Assembly (NCBI GenBank): GCA_013397455.1
Contig: VYZB01000239.1
Coordinates: 614,725-678,724 of the forward strand
Length of the DNA stretch: 64,000 nt
Direction: 5' to 3'
Source: Crotophaga sulcirostris
Taxonomy: Eukaryota > Chordata > Aves > Cuculiformes > Crotophagidae
Made by a program: the position numbers and the translations under genes
Shown: piece after piece, positions 52,301-64,000 of the stretch
Layout of the letters: each line of letters opens with the position of its first letter
How positions within the stretch are numbered: the first letter of the stretch is position 1
The notes under the pieces: model-generated
The model's database searches: none
The model's input: the letters and a program-made list of their open reading frames with translations, nothing else
Told to the model about the DNA's origin: nothing

Positions 52301-52539
52301 CATGGAAGATACTGCTTTCTGTCTTTCTCAAACAGTAGTGGGGTTTGGGGCTGTTTGAAGGAAAGGTAAAAATGTTTGTAATTACCTACCAGACAAACAG
52401 CTCATGGGTGTAAATGGGAACAGAACTATTCATTCCTCATGGGACTCAAAGCTTAATAACAAATATCTGTTAGTATACAGAATACAACATAAAATTTGGT
52501 GCAATTCCTTCATTCATTATTTCTGTATATAGTGTTTCT

Positions 52540-52930
52540 GAACAGTCTGGTCTCATCCTGGAAATAAAATTATTCTCTCCTTTTGCTGCTTTGTGCCTGA
52601 GAGTAATTTATCTGAAAGCAGAGCACTGTCCCCTCTGCCCAGTTACTTTTGATAAATTTGAGGCATTTAATGCCCTGAATCAAGCAGGTGTATTTGTCAG
52701 TGATCGTCCTCCTTGCTGCATTAAATTGCATCCTTTCATTAGCAAATGTTGCCAAACATAGCAGCACTCTGACAACTTCTCATTTCCAAGCATATTAAAG
52801 GGTTACATCTTAAACCAATTTTACTGTTACAGATTTAGATTGAGTCTGCCTCGATAACACTGTCCCATTCTGGGTTGATGACGAAACCTAAGCTATCCAT
52901 ATGCTTAATTGCACTCATAAACGGAGCTCT
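52540..52930. promoter_or_regulatory. Candidate conserved noncoding element (by motif content)
   Basis: A balanced, non-repetitive patch with ordered AT-core motifs: TTTGATAAATTTG, GGCATTTAATGCC, TTAAATTGCATCC and CTTTCATTAGC. GGCATTTAATGCC at about 52661-52673 is itself a palindrome with 6-bp arms. No coding frame or transposon explains it. Conservation is inferred from appearance only. Confidence 0.22.
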
Positions 52931-53576
52931 TAACAGTCTGTGGTAGTGATAGCGTTACAGTTGATGTTTATGGAATTGTTCTCTAATTCCCTTTTTTTGT
53001 AAACTGAAATATTTTTCCCTAAGACTTGCTCACATCCTAACAGAGAACAGTATTTTTCATGAAATGTACTTGGCCTACAAACAGTAGCAGAAGGGAAAGG
53101 GGAGGCAAATGAGAAATCACAGAATGAGGTAAAGAAAAGGTAACCGTGTACCAGACCCAAGAAGAAATCATCCTAAGTGTCATCTCATACACAACCAAGA
53201 TCCACAAAAGGGGTATTAATTTATCTGAGCACCCAAAGAAGTCATACGGGCCTGTTTGTCTTGTGATGAACTCTCTCCAGACAAAGATTACCTGCCAAGT
53301 TCCCTGCTAGGGCATATCCCAGCTACCCAGCCTGAACAGCACCTGCAAGGTGGTAGAAGGCAGTACCCAAATCATAAAGGAAATCCACAATGCAAATTGA
53401 GAACAATATTATGTCAGCAAGTGAAGGAGTCTTGTGAAGAAACATGAAGAGGCAAATGTAATGCTCTTTGTTCTCGAAGTGATTCCTTTAAATTATTCAC
53501 ATCTAGCATAATTCAATGGGGAAATATACAAATCTACATTGGTACCAAAACTTTAAGACCGCATAATTTACGCTTC

Positions 53577-53596
53577 TTAATGTTGGTCAACATTAA
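53577..53596. repeat. 20-bp palindrome, 9-bp arms
   Basis: TTAATGTTG at 53577-53585 and CAACATTAA at 53588-53596 are exact reverse complements around GT. Compact enough for a dimeric protein-binding site or chance; no gene context. Confidence 0.85.
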
Positions 53597-54221
53597 AATC
53601 TATCTTGACTTGTTGCCTGCTTATTTAATCTTTCTCCTGGTGTACACATGACCTGTAGTAGTCACATAGGAAATTTCTTAAAACAGCCATTTGGCTGGCA
53701 TTTTGAAATTACATTCCATGTCAAATAGGTCTAAAATAATTTTCAAATTGATTACAAGAAAACTTATTGTTTCAGTGGGGAAGGCAATCTTGGAAGTTAT
53801 TGTTTCTAACTAACTGAAATGAGCACAACTGGGTGGCTTCAAACACTTCAGGAAAATTATTTTATTAACACTCACATCTGGACAAAGAATTCTAACTCTT
53901 GAAAATCAGTCCTAAAATCCAAGTATTTACTGAATTGTTTCATTTCATTGGAATGCTGTTTTCAAAACTTCCTAAAATTTAAGAAAAATACAAAATAGGT
54001 CTTTCTCTCTCCTGTGTGTTCTGGTCCCCTCCTCCTCACTGATGTATGCAACCACATTCCTTACAGGTGATGATTTCTTACAGCATTAACAATTTTTTGG
54101 AATTAAGATCTCTGAAACTCTGTCTATGGAATATCTGATTCAATTACATATCTCACCACGAGTACCACTTGGCTAGAGGCGATTGGCCAGTACTGTTCTG
54201 CAAGTACAAATGCTAATATTG

Positions 54222-54390
54222 CCTGGCACAGGTTGCCCAGAGAAGTGGTGGCTGCCCCATTGCTGGAGGTGTTCAAGGCCAGGTTAGGTGGCTTTGAGCA
54301 CCTTTGAGGTGTCCCTGCCCATGGCAAGGGGGTTGGAAATAGATGATCCTTAAGATTCCTTTTAACCCAAACCATCCTACAATTCTAGGA
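54222..54390 (+). repeat. CR1 LINE, 3'-end fragment
   Basis: A forward CR1 end. It begins within the last ORF2 codons (CAGGTTGCCCAGAGAAGTGG, family LPREVV; then LLEVFKARLGGF) and runs through GTGTCCCTGCCCATGGCAAG and the TTTTAACCCAAACCATCCTAC end to a degenerate ATTCTAGGA tail. It is about 170 bp, strongly 5'-truncated, with no intact frame. Confidence 0.92.
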
Positions 54391-57077
54391 TTACCAAAAT
54401 TTTACTCTTTGTTATACCGCAGCACAGCTGACAGGAAGGCTATCTGGTACTTGCATACTGGTTAAAGTCCCTCATCCTGTCACCACAACTGTGAACTGTC
54501 AAAAGGATATAGTGATAGAAAGACCTGTATGCCACAGGGAAAGCATTTTAATCATTTATAAGCTAGTCTATGGGGTTTAAAAGCACTCAGACATGCATTA
54601 AAATGTTTCTGAGACAGGAGCTTGAAGTCAATTTTCAATTGATTCCATCTAGCAAATGCCGCTTAAGTAAGAACCTCAGAGTCTTTCCCCCACCTTTTTT
54701 CTTCCTCATCCAGAAGGCAAAGGCTAAATTAGGAAGGTATCACTCTGGTGTACAACTAGCAAAGTATGTATTGTAACATTTTAATAATAATTTTTATATG
54801 TGCAACATACTTGAAGTAACTTAAAGAAATTAATTCCCTACAAAGGAAGCTGAGAATTGTGTAATACAGTGTGCAAGCTGGGTCATAAATCCACAAGTTG
54901 TTTCACTTAAGTCTATTTTACCTTGCAGATTTAATTTTCCTCTTCCGGGAAAGAACAAGTTAGGAAGAATCAATTTCACAATTTTAATGTATAAAGAAAA
55001 AAAAAAGGTAAGCTGTCTACAGCCTGAGAGATTGGAGTCATATTGGATTTGCTGTTTTTCACAGGAGTGTAATATCAATTCTGGCTGCAATTATTTTGTA
55101 TTACTAATCAGCTCATAACAAGCCAGTAAGACAATGTTAGTTTATGGTACAGTACACTTGCGGTTCATTTGCCAATACCAATAAAATTTGACAATGTATC
55201 AGGTAAAATTTTTCTGTCATTTATGATATCTAGAGGCTTATTTGCATATCTGCTTTATTGATAATGATACAGCTAGCATGACAAAATACATTTACAAAAG
55301 AGGAAATATCTCTTTTACTATAAATTAGGTATCTGTAAAGCAACAAGGAATATCATGGTAAAAGTGCCTAAATTGAATAAGATTCAATTAGAAGCCTGCT
55401 TTTAGTAGTAATATGATAGACTTTAATTCTGGGTCCATAACATGCAGAATTTGGGCACAGCCATGGGAATTGTTATCTTTAATAGGAATAACAAAGAGGT
55501 TGGCAATGAAAATATGACCTATAACACTTCAAGAGCCACAGAACTTTAGACGTTACATGACAAAATTGTAAGCAGCATCATAAGATAGCTGGACAATTTT
55601 AAAATCTCTTTGTACATGTATAGTCTGTACAGTGCAGTTGGGGCTTAAGTTTCAGGTGTACTTCAAGTAGGCTAACATTTTCTATTTTGTTTTCCTAAAG
55701 CACTGTTTTCTCCATAACTAAGTATGCTACCATTTAGAATGGAAAGGAGAAGGGAAGAAATAGTAGATTTGGTCCTTGTTGATTTCTATAAAAAGTAAAA
55801 CTTATTGAATAAAAAAAAAAAGCTTTTTGATATTTATTTCAACTAATGACAGAATATGAAATGTAAGGACAAATAGTCCACTGCACAACCTTTACTAGAA
55901 AATAAAGCGTGATTTTTTTATTTTTATTTTATATTATTTACTCTCCCCAAAGTATCAGTTGTAACTGCAGAGTTGTTTTAGCATGGGGTTTGCATTCAGA
56001 ATTCTCAAAGCATTCTTAAGTATCTCCTTCAGTATATATTATTTTCTTCTTCACCATTTCTAATTTGGTTTACAGTATGGCTAGCTATCTTTTAGGAAGC
56101 AATTGCTCTATAACATTTCTCCTTTTTGTCTACTCAGGTTTTACTTATTCTACTATACTCAGTTTTGCTTTGTAAATGGTCTTCATCACTATAACTGTCT
56201 GTGGTTTTCCAAATGATTTATCTGCATAACAATGCTTTGAGTCAGGAAGGTGGTAATACGGAGTTATATGGAGACTAAGGTTAAAAACGTACACCAGACT
56301 ATCCCTTCTGGCACATGTCACACAGGACTGCTATGTGCACTTCACAGTGAGTAACTACATGTATACCAAGTTCATTTACAGTAAAGAACACCCAGAAATA
56401 TTGGTAAAAATACCCAAAATGTCTCAAGCCAGATACAACTCAAAAGAACACCAAACCATATGCACAAATCTAAAAAGTCCCGTGATTCAACCAAGTTCCT
56501 CTTCTTGTCCAACTGCCTGCCCACTCAACCATTTTGTAATGTTTATTTTGCACCAGAAAAGCTTTTTCTCTACAGTCTGAAATAAGATCAAATTTAAGGA
56601 GACAGTAATAAAAGTGGCAAAAGCAAGACCCTGGCAAGTTTCAAATCTCTGCTGAAAACAATAGGGACAGGAACAGTTTTCAAGAAAAAGCCAACACTCA
56701 CCTATTTTAATATAAATGAAATGATCTGTTTTCCTGGCTCAGTCCTAAAAATATGGCTGCATATAAAAACGTCCATTCAGCTGAAGTTCTCCAGAATGGT
56801 TCAATCTTAATCTCATTCCCAGGCAGATGAAGACAAATATTTATCATGGGAATTCATGTAGAGCCTCAGTAAAGGCCATTTTCATCAGTACAGGTTGTGC
56901 ATTAGGCTTGTTTGAACCAGATTAGCTGAATGTCAATAGTTTCGAACACCCACATAACTTAAGGTTTTATACTAAAATTATAGTAATTTTTTTATCCCTT
57001 CTTCTGGCTTTTACTATTATTTTTACAAACACTTCATTTCAGCATCCTGCTTCAATGGAGTCCAGTGACAAGAAAGT
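54391..57077. other. Gene-free stretch
   Basis: AT-rich DNA with no gene or recognised element. Poly-A tracts occur near 54998-55007 and 55811-55821. Open frames are short and show no family resemblance. Confidence 0.7.
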
Positions 57078-57319
57078 GGATACAGGCATAAACAGGAACA
57101 CCACCTCAACATGGGGAAAACTTCTTTCCTGTAAAAGTGACAGAGCACTGGAACTGGTTGTCCTGGGAGGGTGGGGAATCTCCTTCTCTGGAGATGCTCA
57201 AAACCTACCTGTTGCAGTCCTGTGCAACTTGTTGTAGGTGACGCTGCTTTAGCAGGGGGTTGGACTCAATGAGCTCCGGAGGGCCCTTCCAAACCCCACC
57301 ATTCCGTGATTTTGTGAGA
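57078..57319 (+). repeat. CR1 LINE, 3'-end fragment of a different subfamily
   Basis: A forward CR1 copy whose end differs from the other copies: GGGGGTTGGACTCAATGAGC, CTCCGGAGGGCCCTTCCAAACC and a tail of CCATTCCGTGATTTTGTGAGA. Upstream it translates to fragments of the ORF2 C-terminus (a MGKTSF..STGTGCPGRV-like stretch, where the family has FF..V..HW.RLPREV), broken by stops. The 5' limit is uncertain; it may begin 15-30 bp earlier or later. Confidence 0.82.
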
Positions 57320-58980
57320 TGTGTAGTGAGAAACATTTTCAGTTTTCAATAAAACCAAGTAATTAGGATGGCAAAACCATCCATCCAAGTTACAACACAC
57401 ATCCCCACTCTTAAAAGAGGATACAAACCATACTTTTTCAATCTTTCACACTGGTATTAAGGTCTTCAGACAATGTCACTAAATATAGAAGTGTAATGCT
57501 AATGTTTAACACCAGGTTTTATTTTTTTTAATTCCTGATCATGAACCCCCTACTATTAAGATACATTATTATTGTGCCATGGAAGACTGGAACTTCATCT
57601 TTCACATTAGAGTTACATATTTTAATATTATGAGATTATCTGCTAGATATCATCTTTACTAAATATTAGAAAATGTATTTGTCATACTTAAATGCTTCAC
57701 AGTTATCTGCCCTGAGTGTGTTTTTATCAATATATACAATTGATAAGAAATACAGAGTACAGCAGAAATTCAATTGAGAACCAACATTACCATCCATTTC
57801 AGAGTTTCTAATATTTTTATCCGTTGTGAAAGGTGATTTGCCCTGAAATGAAATGTTTATCTTGGACAGTCTACCTCACAGCAGTAGCCCTTCTAAATGC
57901 TCCTTGAAATACTTTTAGATATTATCTCACTTATTCCTCTTTCTTCCTCCCCCCCTTCCCCTACTAGATGCTAAGCAGAAATATTTGTTCTTCCTATACT
58001 ATGCTCAGGGTGGATAGACTGCTGATGTGAAGAATTCCTGTTCTGTGTATTATAGCATGCAAGAGGCACCCTGATGTTTTTCTAACACTGAACTCCATTC
58101 AGCACAGCAGTACCAATAGACTAGCTAAAATACCACTGCTTAACCAAGAAAGGAAAGTAGGACTATGGTAACTGTTATGTTTAAACTTGTTTATGCTCAA
58201 TATTCAGACAGAGAGACAGATTCAACAAACAACCTAAGGAAGCCTTGTATAATATTATCTCATTAGCTTTCTTTTAAGCAATAGACAGCACTTTCATCTT
58301 TGCACAGAACCTAAATATTAAAAAAACCTTGCTGCATAAAAAAGGCATTTTAAAGATTGTATGCATTGTTGTGAGGGACTGAAATATTACATTTACAGTG
58401 GAAAAAGATCTATTCACTAAACACATGGCTTCTAACACCCACACTTACCAATTATGCCAAAAAAGAATTTTACATTAAATCATAAATCTGTGATTTTTAC
58501 ATTTTACTATCTTGGACCTGATTTCTCCCACTGTCTCCTTTGCACTGTAAATCTTGGAGTACACATGTATAATTTAAAAGGCATAGGGCAAGTGATGCAT
58601 GTGAGGGTAATCCTCATTTATCTTGCAACTTAACATAAATACACCAAGATCCTCTTTGTATCAGTACTTTAGGTCTTCACACAGTACTAGGAGAGTAGAT
58701 TAGTACAACAAAGAGAGCAGAGGAACTGAATTCACTCCAGATCTATGAAAAAGATCATTTTGACTCGATCACAGATTATTAACTGGAAAGCCATTGTTGG
58801 CCAGGGGTGATGCTAACCAGTCTTCTCTGTATAGCAACCACAGAAAATTGGCACTCTTTTCACTGGTCTATGATCACAGTGCATGGACAGAAAAAATATT
58901 TTTCTGTAATCAAAATAAAGACTACATTTTAAACATAACAAACAAATTCCCTGGGCAGTGCCATTTAGTGGCATTTCATT
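57320..58980. other. Gene-free stretch between CR1 copies
   Basis: No gene or other repeat recognised. It is AT-rich, with a short pyrimidine-rich tract at 57937-57964. Confidence 0.7.
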
Positions 58981-59560
58981 TCATAGATTCACAGAAAGAC
59001 CTGAGTTGGAAGGGATCCACAAGGATCATCAAATCCAACTCCTATCCCTGCACAGGACAACCCCAACATTCACACTATAGGTCTTAGCACATTGTCCAAA
59101 TGTTTCTGGAATATTGTCAGGCTGTGACTGCTGCCCTGGGGAGCTGCTCCAGTGCTCCACCACCCTCTAGGGGAAGAACCTTTTCCTGATGTCCAACCTA
59201 ACCCTCCCCTGGCACATCTTCCTGCCATTCCCTTGGGCCCTGTCACTGGTCACCAGAGAGAAGAGATCAGTGCCTGCTCCTCTTCCTCCCCTTGTGAGGA
59301 AGCAGTAAATGGCTATGAGGTCCCCCCCCTCAGTCTCCTCTTCTCCAGGCTGAACAGACCAAGTGACCTCAGCCACTCTTCATACAATATTTCCTCCAGA
59401 CCTCTCACCAGCTTTATGGTCTCCTCTGGACACTCTCCTGTAGCTTTAGATCCTTTTTATACTGTGGCACCCAAAATTGCATCCAGTGCTTGAGGTGGGG
59501 CCGCCCCAGTGTGGAGCAGAGGGGGACAATCCACTCCCTCGCCCGGCTGGTAATGCTGTG
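58981..59560 (-). pseudogene. CR1 LINE fragment with RT C-terminal end of ORF2
   Basis: The longest continuous CR1 piece in the window. The plus strand starts with the inverted tail (TCATAGATTCACAGAAAGACC), GGATCATCAAATCCAACTCC-like 3' UTR, then the reverse complement of the ORF2 end. Minus-strand peptides, in order, are IVPLCSTLGRPHLKHWMQFW (about 59530-59471), [22 protein letters not shown] and QGRVRLDIRKRFF (to about 59170). These match the C-terminal part of the CR1 reverse transcriptase. Stops and frame changes separate them, so it is dead. The palm catalytic motif of the RT is upstream and absent because of 5' truncation near 59560. Confidence 0.94.
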
Positions 59561-60384
59561 CTATCAAGCCTGCCTTATAACAAAAAGGAGAAAAAAATTG
59601 TGTTGAGAGGTTTCCACATGGTGATTCATTTTCAAATAACCATAATATCACACTGGCTGCACTAATGTGATTCATCAGCATGGCCAGCGTAGCTGGAGTC
59701 AAAAGAAAAGACCAAAGGTATATCGCTAGGAAAAATGCTGTCATCGAAAACAAACTTCTGCAGAAGTGTGAAATGTAGACAAGGAATATCAAGTTGACAT
59801 TCCCCAAAATATTCAGACATATCACCCCTAAACGTCTCTTAAAAGAAAACAAATTGTCAAGGGATCAGAATGTCCTCACAGGGCCGGTATAAAGTGATGC
59901 ACTTTCCCACTAAGTGGAAGAATCTTACAGGGATCTGGGTTAGTTAGCAATGTTCACAAGGAAACAAAAAAAGGACCAGTGAGGTAGCAAAGTTCTTGAG
60001 AAGCTGCTAAGAAGTTACCACGCATAGCGCATACAGAAACTGCAGAAAGCCCTCCCAATAACTAGTGACTGCATGATAGAGTTTCAGATGAAATATGAAG
60101 TAAATGATAAAAAAACTCAAATTTACACTTAAAATGTGTGCTACGAATGCTAAGAAATGACCACTTGGGTTTAAAACAGATCTCTTCAATGTTCCACCAC
60201 AATGACAAAAAGGTAAATCAGAACCTTAGAAGTAAGGAAAAAAACTACTAAATATCCACGTGCAGTCATATCCTGACTACTGTTTATAGTTTCATTCCTC
60301 CATCACTAAAAGACTATAGATTTTGATAGACACACAGAAATGCCCAGAAGAAGAGCATGAAAACTAGCTAAAAGTGTGGAGCCT

Positions 60385-60460
60385 ATATGCATATGTGCAT
60401 GTATGTATGATCTGTGCATTTCTACATGTGAATGCACATATGTTCATATATACACACATG
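60385..60460. repeat. Degenerate alternating purine-pyrimidine tract
   Basis: Words such as TATGCATATGTGCATGTATGTATG and CACATATG alternate for about 75 bp. This is an old, mutated dinucleotide/tetranucleotide microsatellite with some Z-DNA-forming potential. Confidence 0.65.
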
Positions 60461-61329
60461 CGGTCATAAATACTATTCTAACTAGAAGACAAGGAACCGA
60501 AGAACGATATGACAAAGATCTGTGAAACTGTACCTAGACTGAAGAAGGAATGAACAGGGGATCCTACCTCTGCAAATGAGTGTAGTGACAACAACAAAAA
60601 AAAAATTGGTATGCTCAGCATTAACAAAAATATTTAAATTCTTCACACAATGCGTAGTTAAGTGGCACCTTCTGCACTGAATTCTAGGAATGCTAAAAAA
60701 ACAAACCATATTCAAAGATTCATTAAATGAGGAAAAGAAAAAGCTGTCAAATGGTGCTAAACTCACACACACAATAAATTTAGTGCAGAAAGTCTCAAAG
60801 TCACAACACATAGGAGCCTGGGAAAATGTTCCAGGGAATTATCACTACATCTGTACCCTACTCTTCCACAAGCATTCACTGTAAGAGGGCAAGAAGCCTT
60901 TGGTGTAACACACAGCTGCAACACTAAACATTTAACCCATTTCCAAGGTCAAATCCAGACTACCATTATAGTTTCTCCTTAACATATTTTGTGATAGTTC
61001 AAGAAATCCATTTCATACAATTAAACATAGTTTCACATTCCACATTCTGTTTTTATTTACAATTCATATGCTCATGTATCTATGCAGGCAGGGCTGCCCA
61101 CTTCTTACCCAAATAAAGCAGAAAAATAGAAGGTCTAAAGCAATTAGTCAAGCTACACTGCCAATACTTAAATGAACCATCTGTTCAAAGGTATATAAGA
61201 CCAGTGTTGTTTCGAGCCATAAGGCAGCTCTCTCATTCCTGTAGTATCTATCCATGATTTGGCAATATCCATCTTTGGTTTGAAAGGTTATGTGTGTTCC
61301 TGTTTTGTAATTAAACATAAAAAGGGCAC

Positions 61330-61337
61330 TGACGTCA
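61330..61337. promoter_or_regulatory. Perfect CRE palindrome TGACGTCA
   Basis: A full cAMP-response-element consensus for CREB/ATF dimers. A C/EBP-ATF-like TGATGTAAT follows near 61354. A TATA-like GTATATAAG lies at about 61191-61199 on the plus strand, 130 bp upstream. The CpG is notable in CpG-poor DNA. The motif match is certain; use as a site or promoter is inference. Confidence 0.4.
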
Positions 61338-61734
61338 TCCTCATGTCACACAATGATGTAATTCTGCCATAGGCTTCCTTAGGTTTGCAGAGATATTAGT
61401 TTTGGCAGAGAATATCTACATGAACACTTAAAATAGTGTGGGAAAAAACTCTCAAAAAAATTTCCAAAATGCATTGTGCAAAATGTCATGTAAAAATTAA
61501 GGGCAAGACAATGGACTTAAAAGTATTTCACCATAATGAAAATCATCTTGAATTAAGAAATCTGATCCAGTCTTATTGCTCAACTACAGTTTTCATTTTG
61601 GATGCAAAAGGGAAGAAAAGGGTAGGAGATAGCTTTTTTGTCTCCTCAGAAACAGATCTAAAGCATGACTACCTCCAGCATCCAATTCTAGAAGTATTTT
61701 ATTAGTACATCACTGACATTTATATATGCCAAGA

Positions 61735-61900
61735 CTGAACATGCTCATTATGACTGTTTATTAGACAAAAGGCTACTGGTAGAATGATAATTAATCAGTT
61801 GGCATTGATTGAAATTCTTGATGAAATGAACCATGAGCTGTTGAGAAATAATTGAATGTAATCATAAAATCCATGAATCATCCACAGAAAGCACATTTAT
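61735..61900. promoter_or_regulatory. Candidate conserved noncoding element (homeodomain/PBX-like motifs)
   Basis: Closely spaced TGATAATTAATCAG, GCATTGATTGAAATT, GATGAAATGAACC and AATAATTGAATG words resemble PBX/HOX and other homeodomain sites. The patch is not repetitive and not coding. The assignment is by eye; no conservation was measured. Confidence 0.22.
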
Positions 61901-64000
61901 TAATCCAGAACTCACAATTAAGATATTCTGCCTAGCTGTTTTTCTCCTCTTTGGATTCTCTCCTGTTGAATAAAAAAAGTCAGATGTTCCTACAGCATAT
62001 CTGAAAAGAACAGGCATCAGTTATCTATCACATGCAACAGCAGAATATTAGTTTTGTTATGTGACTTATTAACAGACTTGATCTTTCATAAAGCACAAAC
62101 CTAAAACCTGGTATTTGCCGTGATAGTTCAGGAAAAGTGGAACAGTTTTATGTTAAAAAAAAGTTCGTAATACTATAGCAGCCTTTGAAAGTTCTGGTCC
62201 AAGTAAGCTTTCATTCTACTCTAACAGTAAAATTTAAAATTAAGTTAGGATACATTTAATTATTCTTTCTCAGCACCATTTTCCAATGGAAGAAATACAT
62301 ACATAACACAATGTTGCAATTTCCAAAGCAGTGACAGAAGTATCTCTTTGTATACAGAAATTAAGTTGCTGGTGGATTTTTTTTTAATCTATCATTAACT
62401 AAACACTGATACAGACCAAATTACTAAGGCTCCCAGTATTAAAAACTGCAGACCATATTATCATCAAACAGATATTTAAGAACTGGGATTGAGTTCAAAG
62501 GTAACCTCATTTTCTGAAGACTACAATCAAGTAATTTTATATAAATTCTGTCCTGAGTAATGATTAGTGCAACCATTATATAGATTGAATTAATTCTCCC
62601 TTACACTGATTGATATTCAAGTAAATATGAACTTTGTCCTGACAGAAGCTAAAATATTTTTATTGAGGCAAAATTGTAACCAGTTAATCTTAAATGTTAG
62701 ATTAGACAAAAATACATCTTTAATCATGTAACTCAATATTAAGGAAACTAAAAATCACAGTGTTGTAATAGAATTTCAATAAGAATTTTTATTTCTTTTC
62801 TCTAAAATTAAAGTATTTTTAAAAAACAGTTTAAATATGTGTCATTAATACCACAAAGATGTGAACAAACATAAAAGGGACTGATATATCCACTAAATCA
62901 CAGAAACATGTATGAGAATATTCGAAGTTTAGAAATATTTCTGTTCCAGTAGATCATGTGTATCAGAAAATCTTACTTATATTCTTCTTCTCACATCCAC
63001 AGAGAACAGTTTAGCAAGTCATAAGCACAATTCTTTCTTCAAACAGGATGCAGTCACAATGTGAAATTGCAGGTGGGACTAACAGGTAAGTGATGACTAA
63101 AAACATCTTTCTATTTCCACATGCTACACCTTCCTTAATTGCTATCATTTACTCAAGGCCAGCCCAAACAGGAAGGGTAAATTACGTGGCATAACCTATG
63201 AACTCTACAAGCACTATTTTAGCATTCATCTGGCAATGCAAACAGAGTACTGACATAGGCCTGCTGCAGAAAGCACTTTGCAGAAGTCCCTATGAAGAAA
63301 AATATGGTCATTCTAAACACTAGTTGATTAAGTGGGAAGGAGGAAAAAAATTCTGCTGCATATTATTCCATAACCACCAGCATCCTCTTTGCTACAGGGT
63401 ATCAGCACTGATGTGTCAAAGAACGTGATCAAGAGTAAGACAAATCGGTTGCACTACCATACTTCCAGCCAGTGTTTTCTTCCTAGTACTGTTTTTCTCT
63501 GTCAGAAGTACTTTATTAATAAAGTTCTGAGTTTATATATTACAAAGGTAAAAAATAAAAAGAGCATGAGACAGGTTTTAATTATTGCATTAAATACAAA
63601 ACCGACAATAAATTAATTTAAAATACAGCTGAACTCTACAGAGGTAAAATAAAACACAAACATAAATTATTGGTAAATTAAGTTAAAAAAGCTTCCAAAG
63701 CAAAGTCTTCTGGGTTTTTTTTATACTACATCAATGTTGCTCAGCTACACGCCCTCTTGCATACTCTTTCTCTATTCTGATGTTTGCAAAAACATTTAAA
63801 CAGACAAATATTACAATCATGACACTGTTTTAATAGGGCACTCAAAAAATATCTAAATTGATAACTAAGTTGTGACACCTACAGAACATAACAACTAAGT
63901 TGTTAATTGTTGTTGACCTGGATTTTCAATCCCTACAACTTTCTCAACTAAGAGTATTATATTGAACTTAAAGATCTGATTTAAGGTAGACTTGAGGGGA

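Larger units (their letters stand above)
43373..54221. other. Gene-free stretch
   Basis: Nearly 11 kb without a recognisable gene or transposon. It contains a short AC run at 45539-45549, an A-rich segment around 46130-46200, a 20-bp palindrome at 53577-53596 and a conserved-element-like patch at 52540-52930. The segment 45840-46040, with a TATA-like GTATAAAA near 45976, could be part of an LTR, but no ends are visible. Open frames are short and unremarkable. Confidence 0.6.
59561..64000. other. Gene-free stretch to window end
   Basis: No gene recognised. The minus-strand open frame covering 59457-59852 is partly CR1 and partly hydrophobic low-information sequence. A degenerate TGCA/CATATG alternating tract lies at 60385-60460. 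A CRE palindrome at 61330-61337 and a motif-rich patch at 61735-61900 are listed separately. Confidence 0.65.

Noticed and set aside
59457..59852. 131-codon hydrophobic minus-strand frame, at first taken for a membrane protein
   Set aside because: Its C-terminal third is out-of-frame CR1 sequence. The hydrophobic part reflects T-rich codons and shows no conserved pattern.
1..64000. CRISPR arrays, tRNA, rRNA, bacterial operons or an encoded defence-like system
   Set aside because: No regularly spaced repeats, cloverleaf or rRNA motifs, or coding clusters are visible. The window has vertebrate noncoding character throughout.

Overview
The window looks like intergenic or intronic DNA from a bird macrochromosome. 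It is AT-rich, shows no long open frames with coding character, and carries scattered 5'-truncated CR1 LINE copies. CR1 is the dominant interspersed repeat of birds. Several copies keep the typical CR1 3' end, including the ATTCTATG-type tail. I see no L1/Alu-like sequence, rRNA, tRNA, CRISPR array or bacterial gene organisation. The species cannot be fixed from sequence alone.

Layout. 1-4189: single-copy-looking AT-rich DNA. 4190-4333: CR1 3' end (+). 4334-23919: about 19.6 kb without any repeat I can recognise; it holds conserved-element-like patches, a GC-rich nested hairpin at 6131-6181 and a G-quadruplex motif at 20706-20740. 23920-36550: the CR1-rich part, with five fragments, including an internally deleted CR1 that keeps part of its endonuclease (35310-36084). 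It also holds a pair of diverged 114-bp direct repeats about 2 kb apart (30594 and 32609). 36551-43041: mostly unique; it contains a candidate regulatory cluster (41050-42190) and a compact GC-rich patch with three hairpins (42590-42850). 43042-43372: CR1 (-). 43373-54221: unique. 54222-59560: three CR1 fragments. 59561-64000: unique, with a perfect CRE palindrome at 61330-61337 and a homeodomain-motif-rich patch at 61735-61900.

I found no functional protein-coding gene. The open frames of 60-205 codons are what AT-rich noncoding DNA and old CR1 copies produce. Exceptions with recognisable ancestry are the CR1 ORF2 remnants, all broken. No undescribed multi-gene system is visible. The observations most worth testing are the hairpin cluster near 42.6 kb, the paired 114-bp repeats, and the candidate conserved noncoding elements. 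The last are judged by eye from motif content and composition, not from an alignment.
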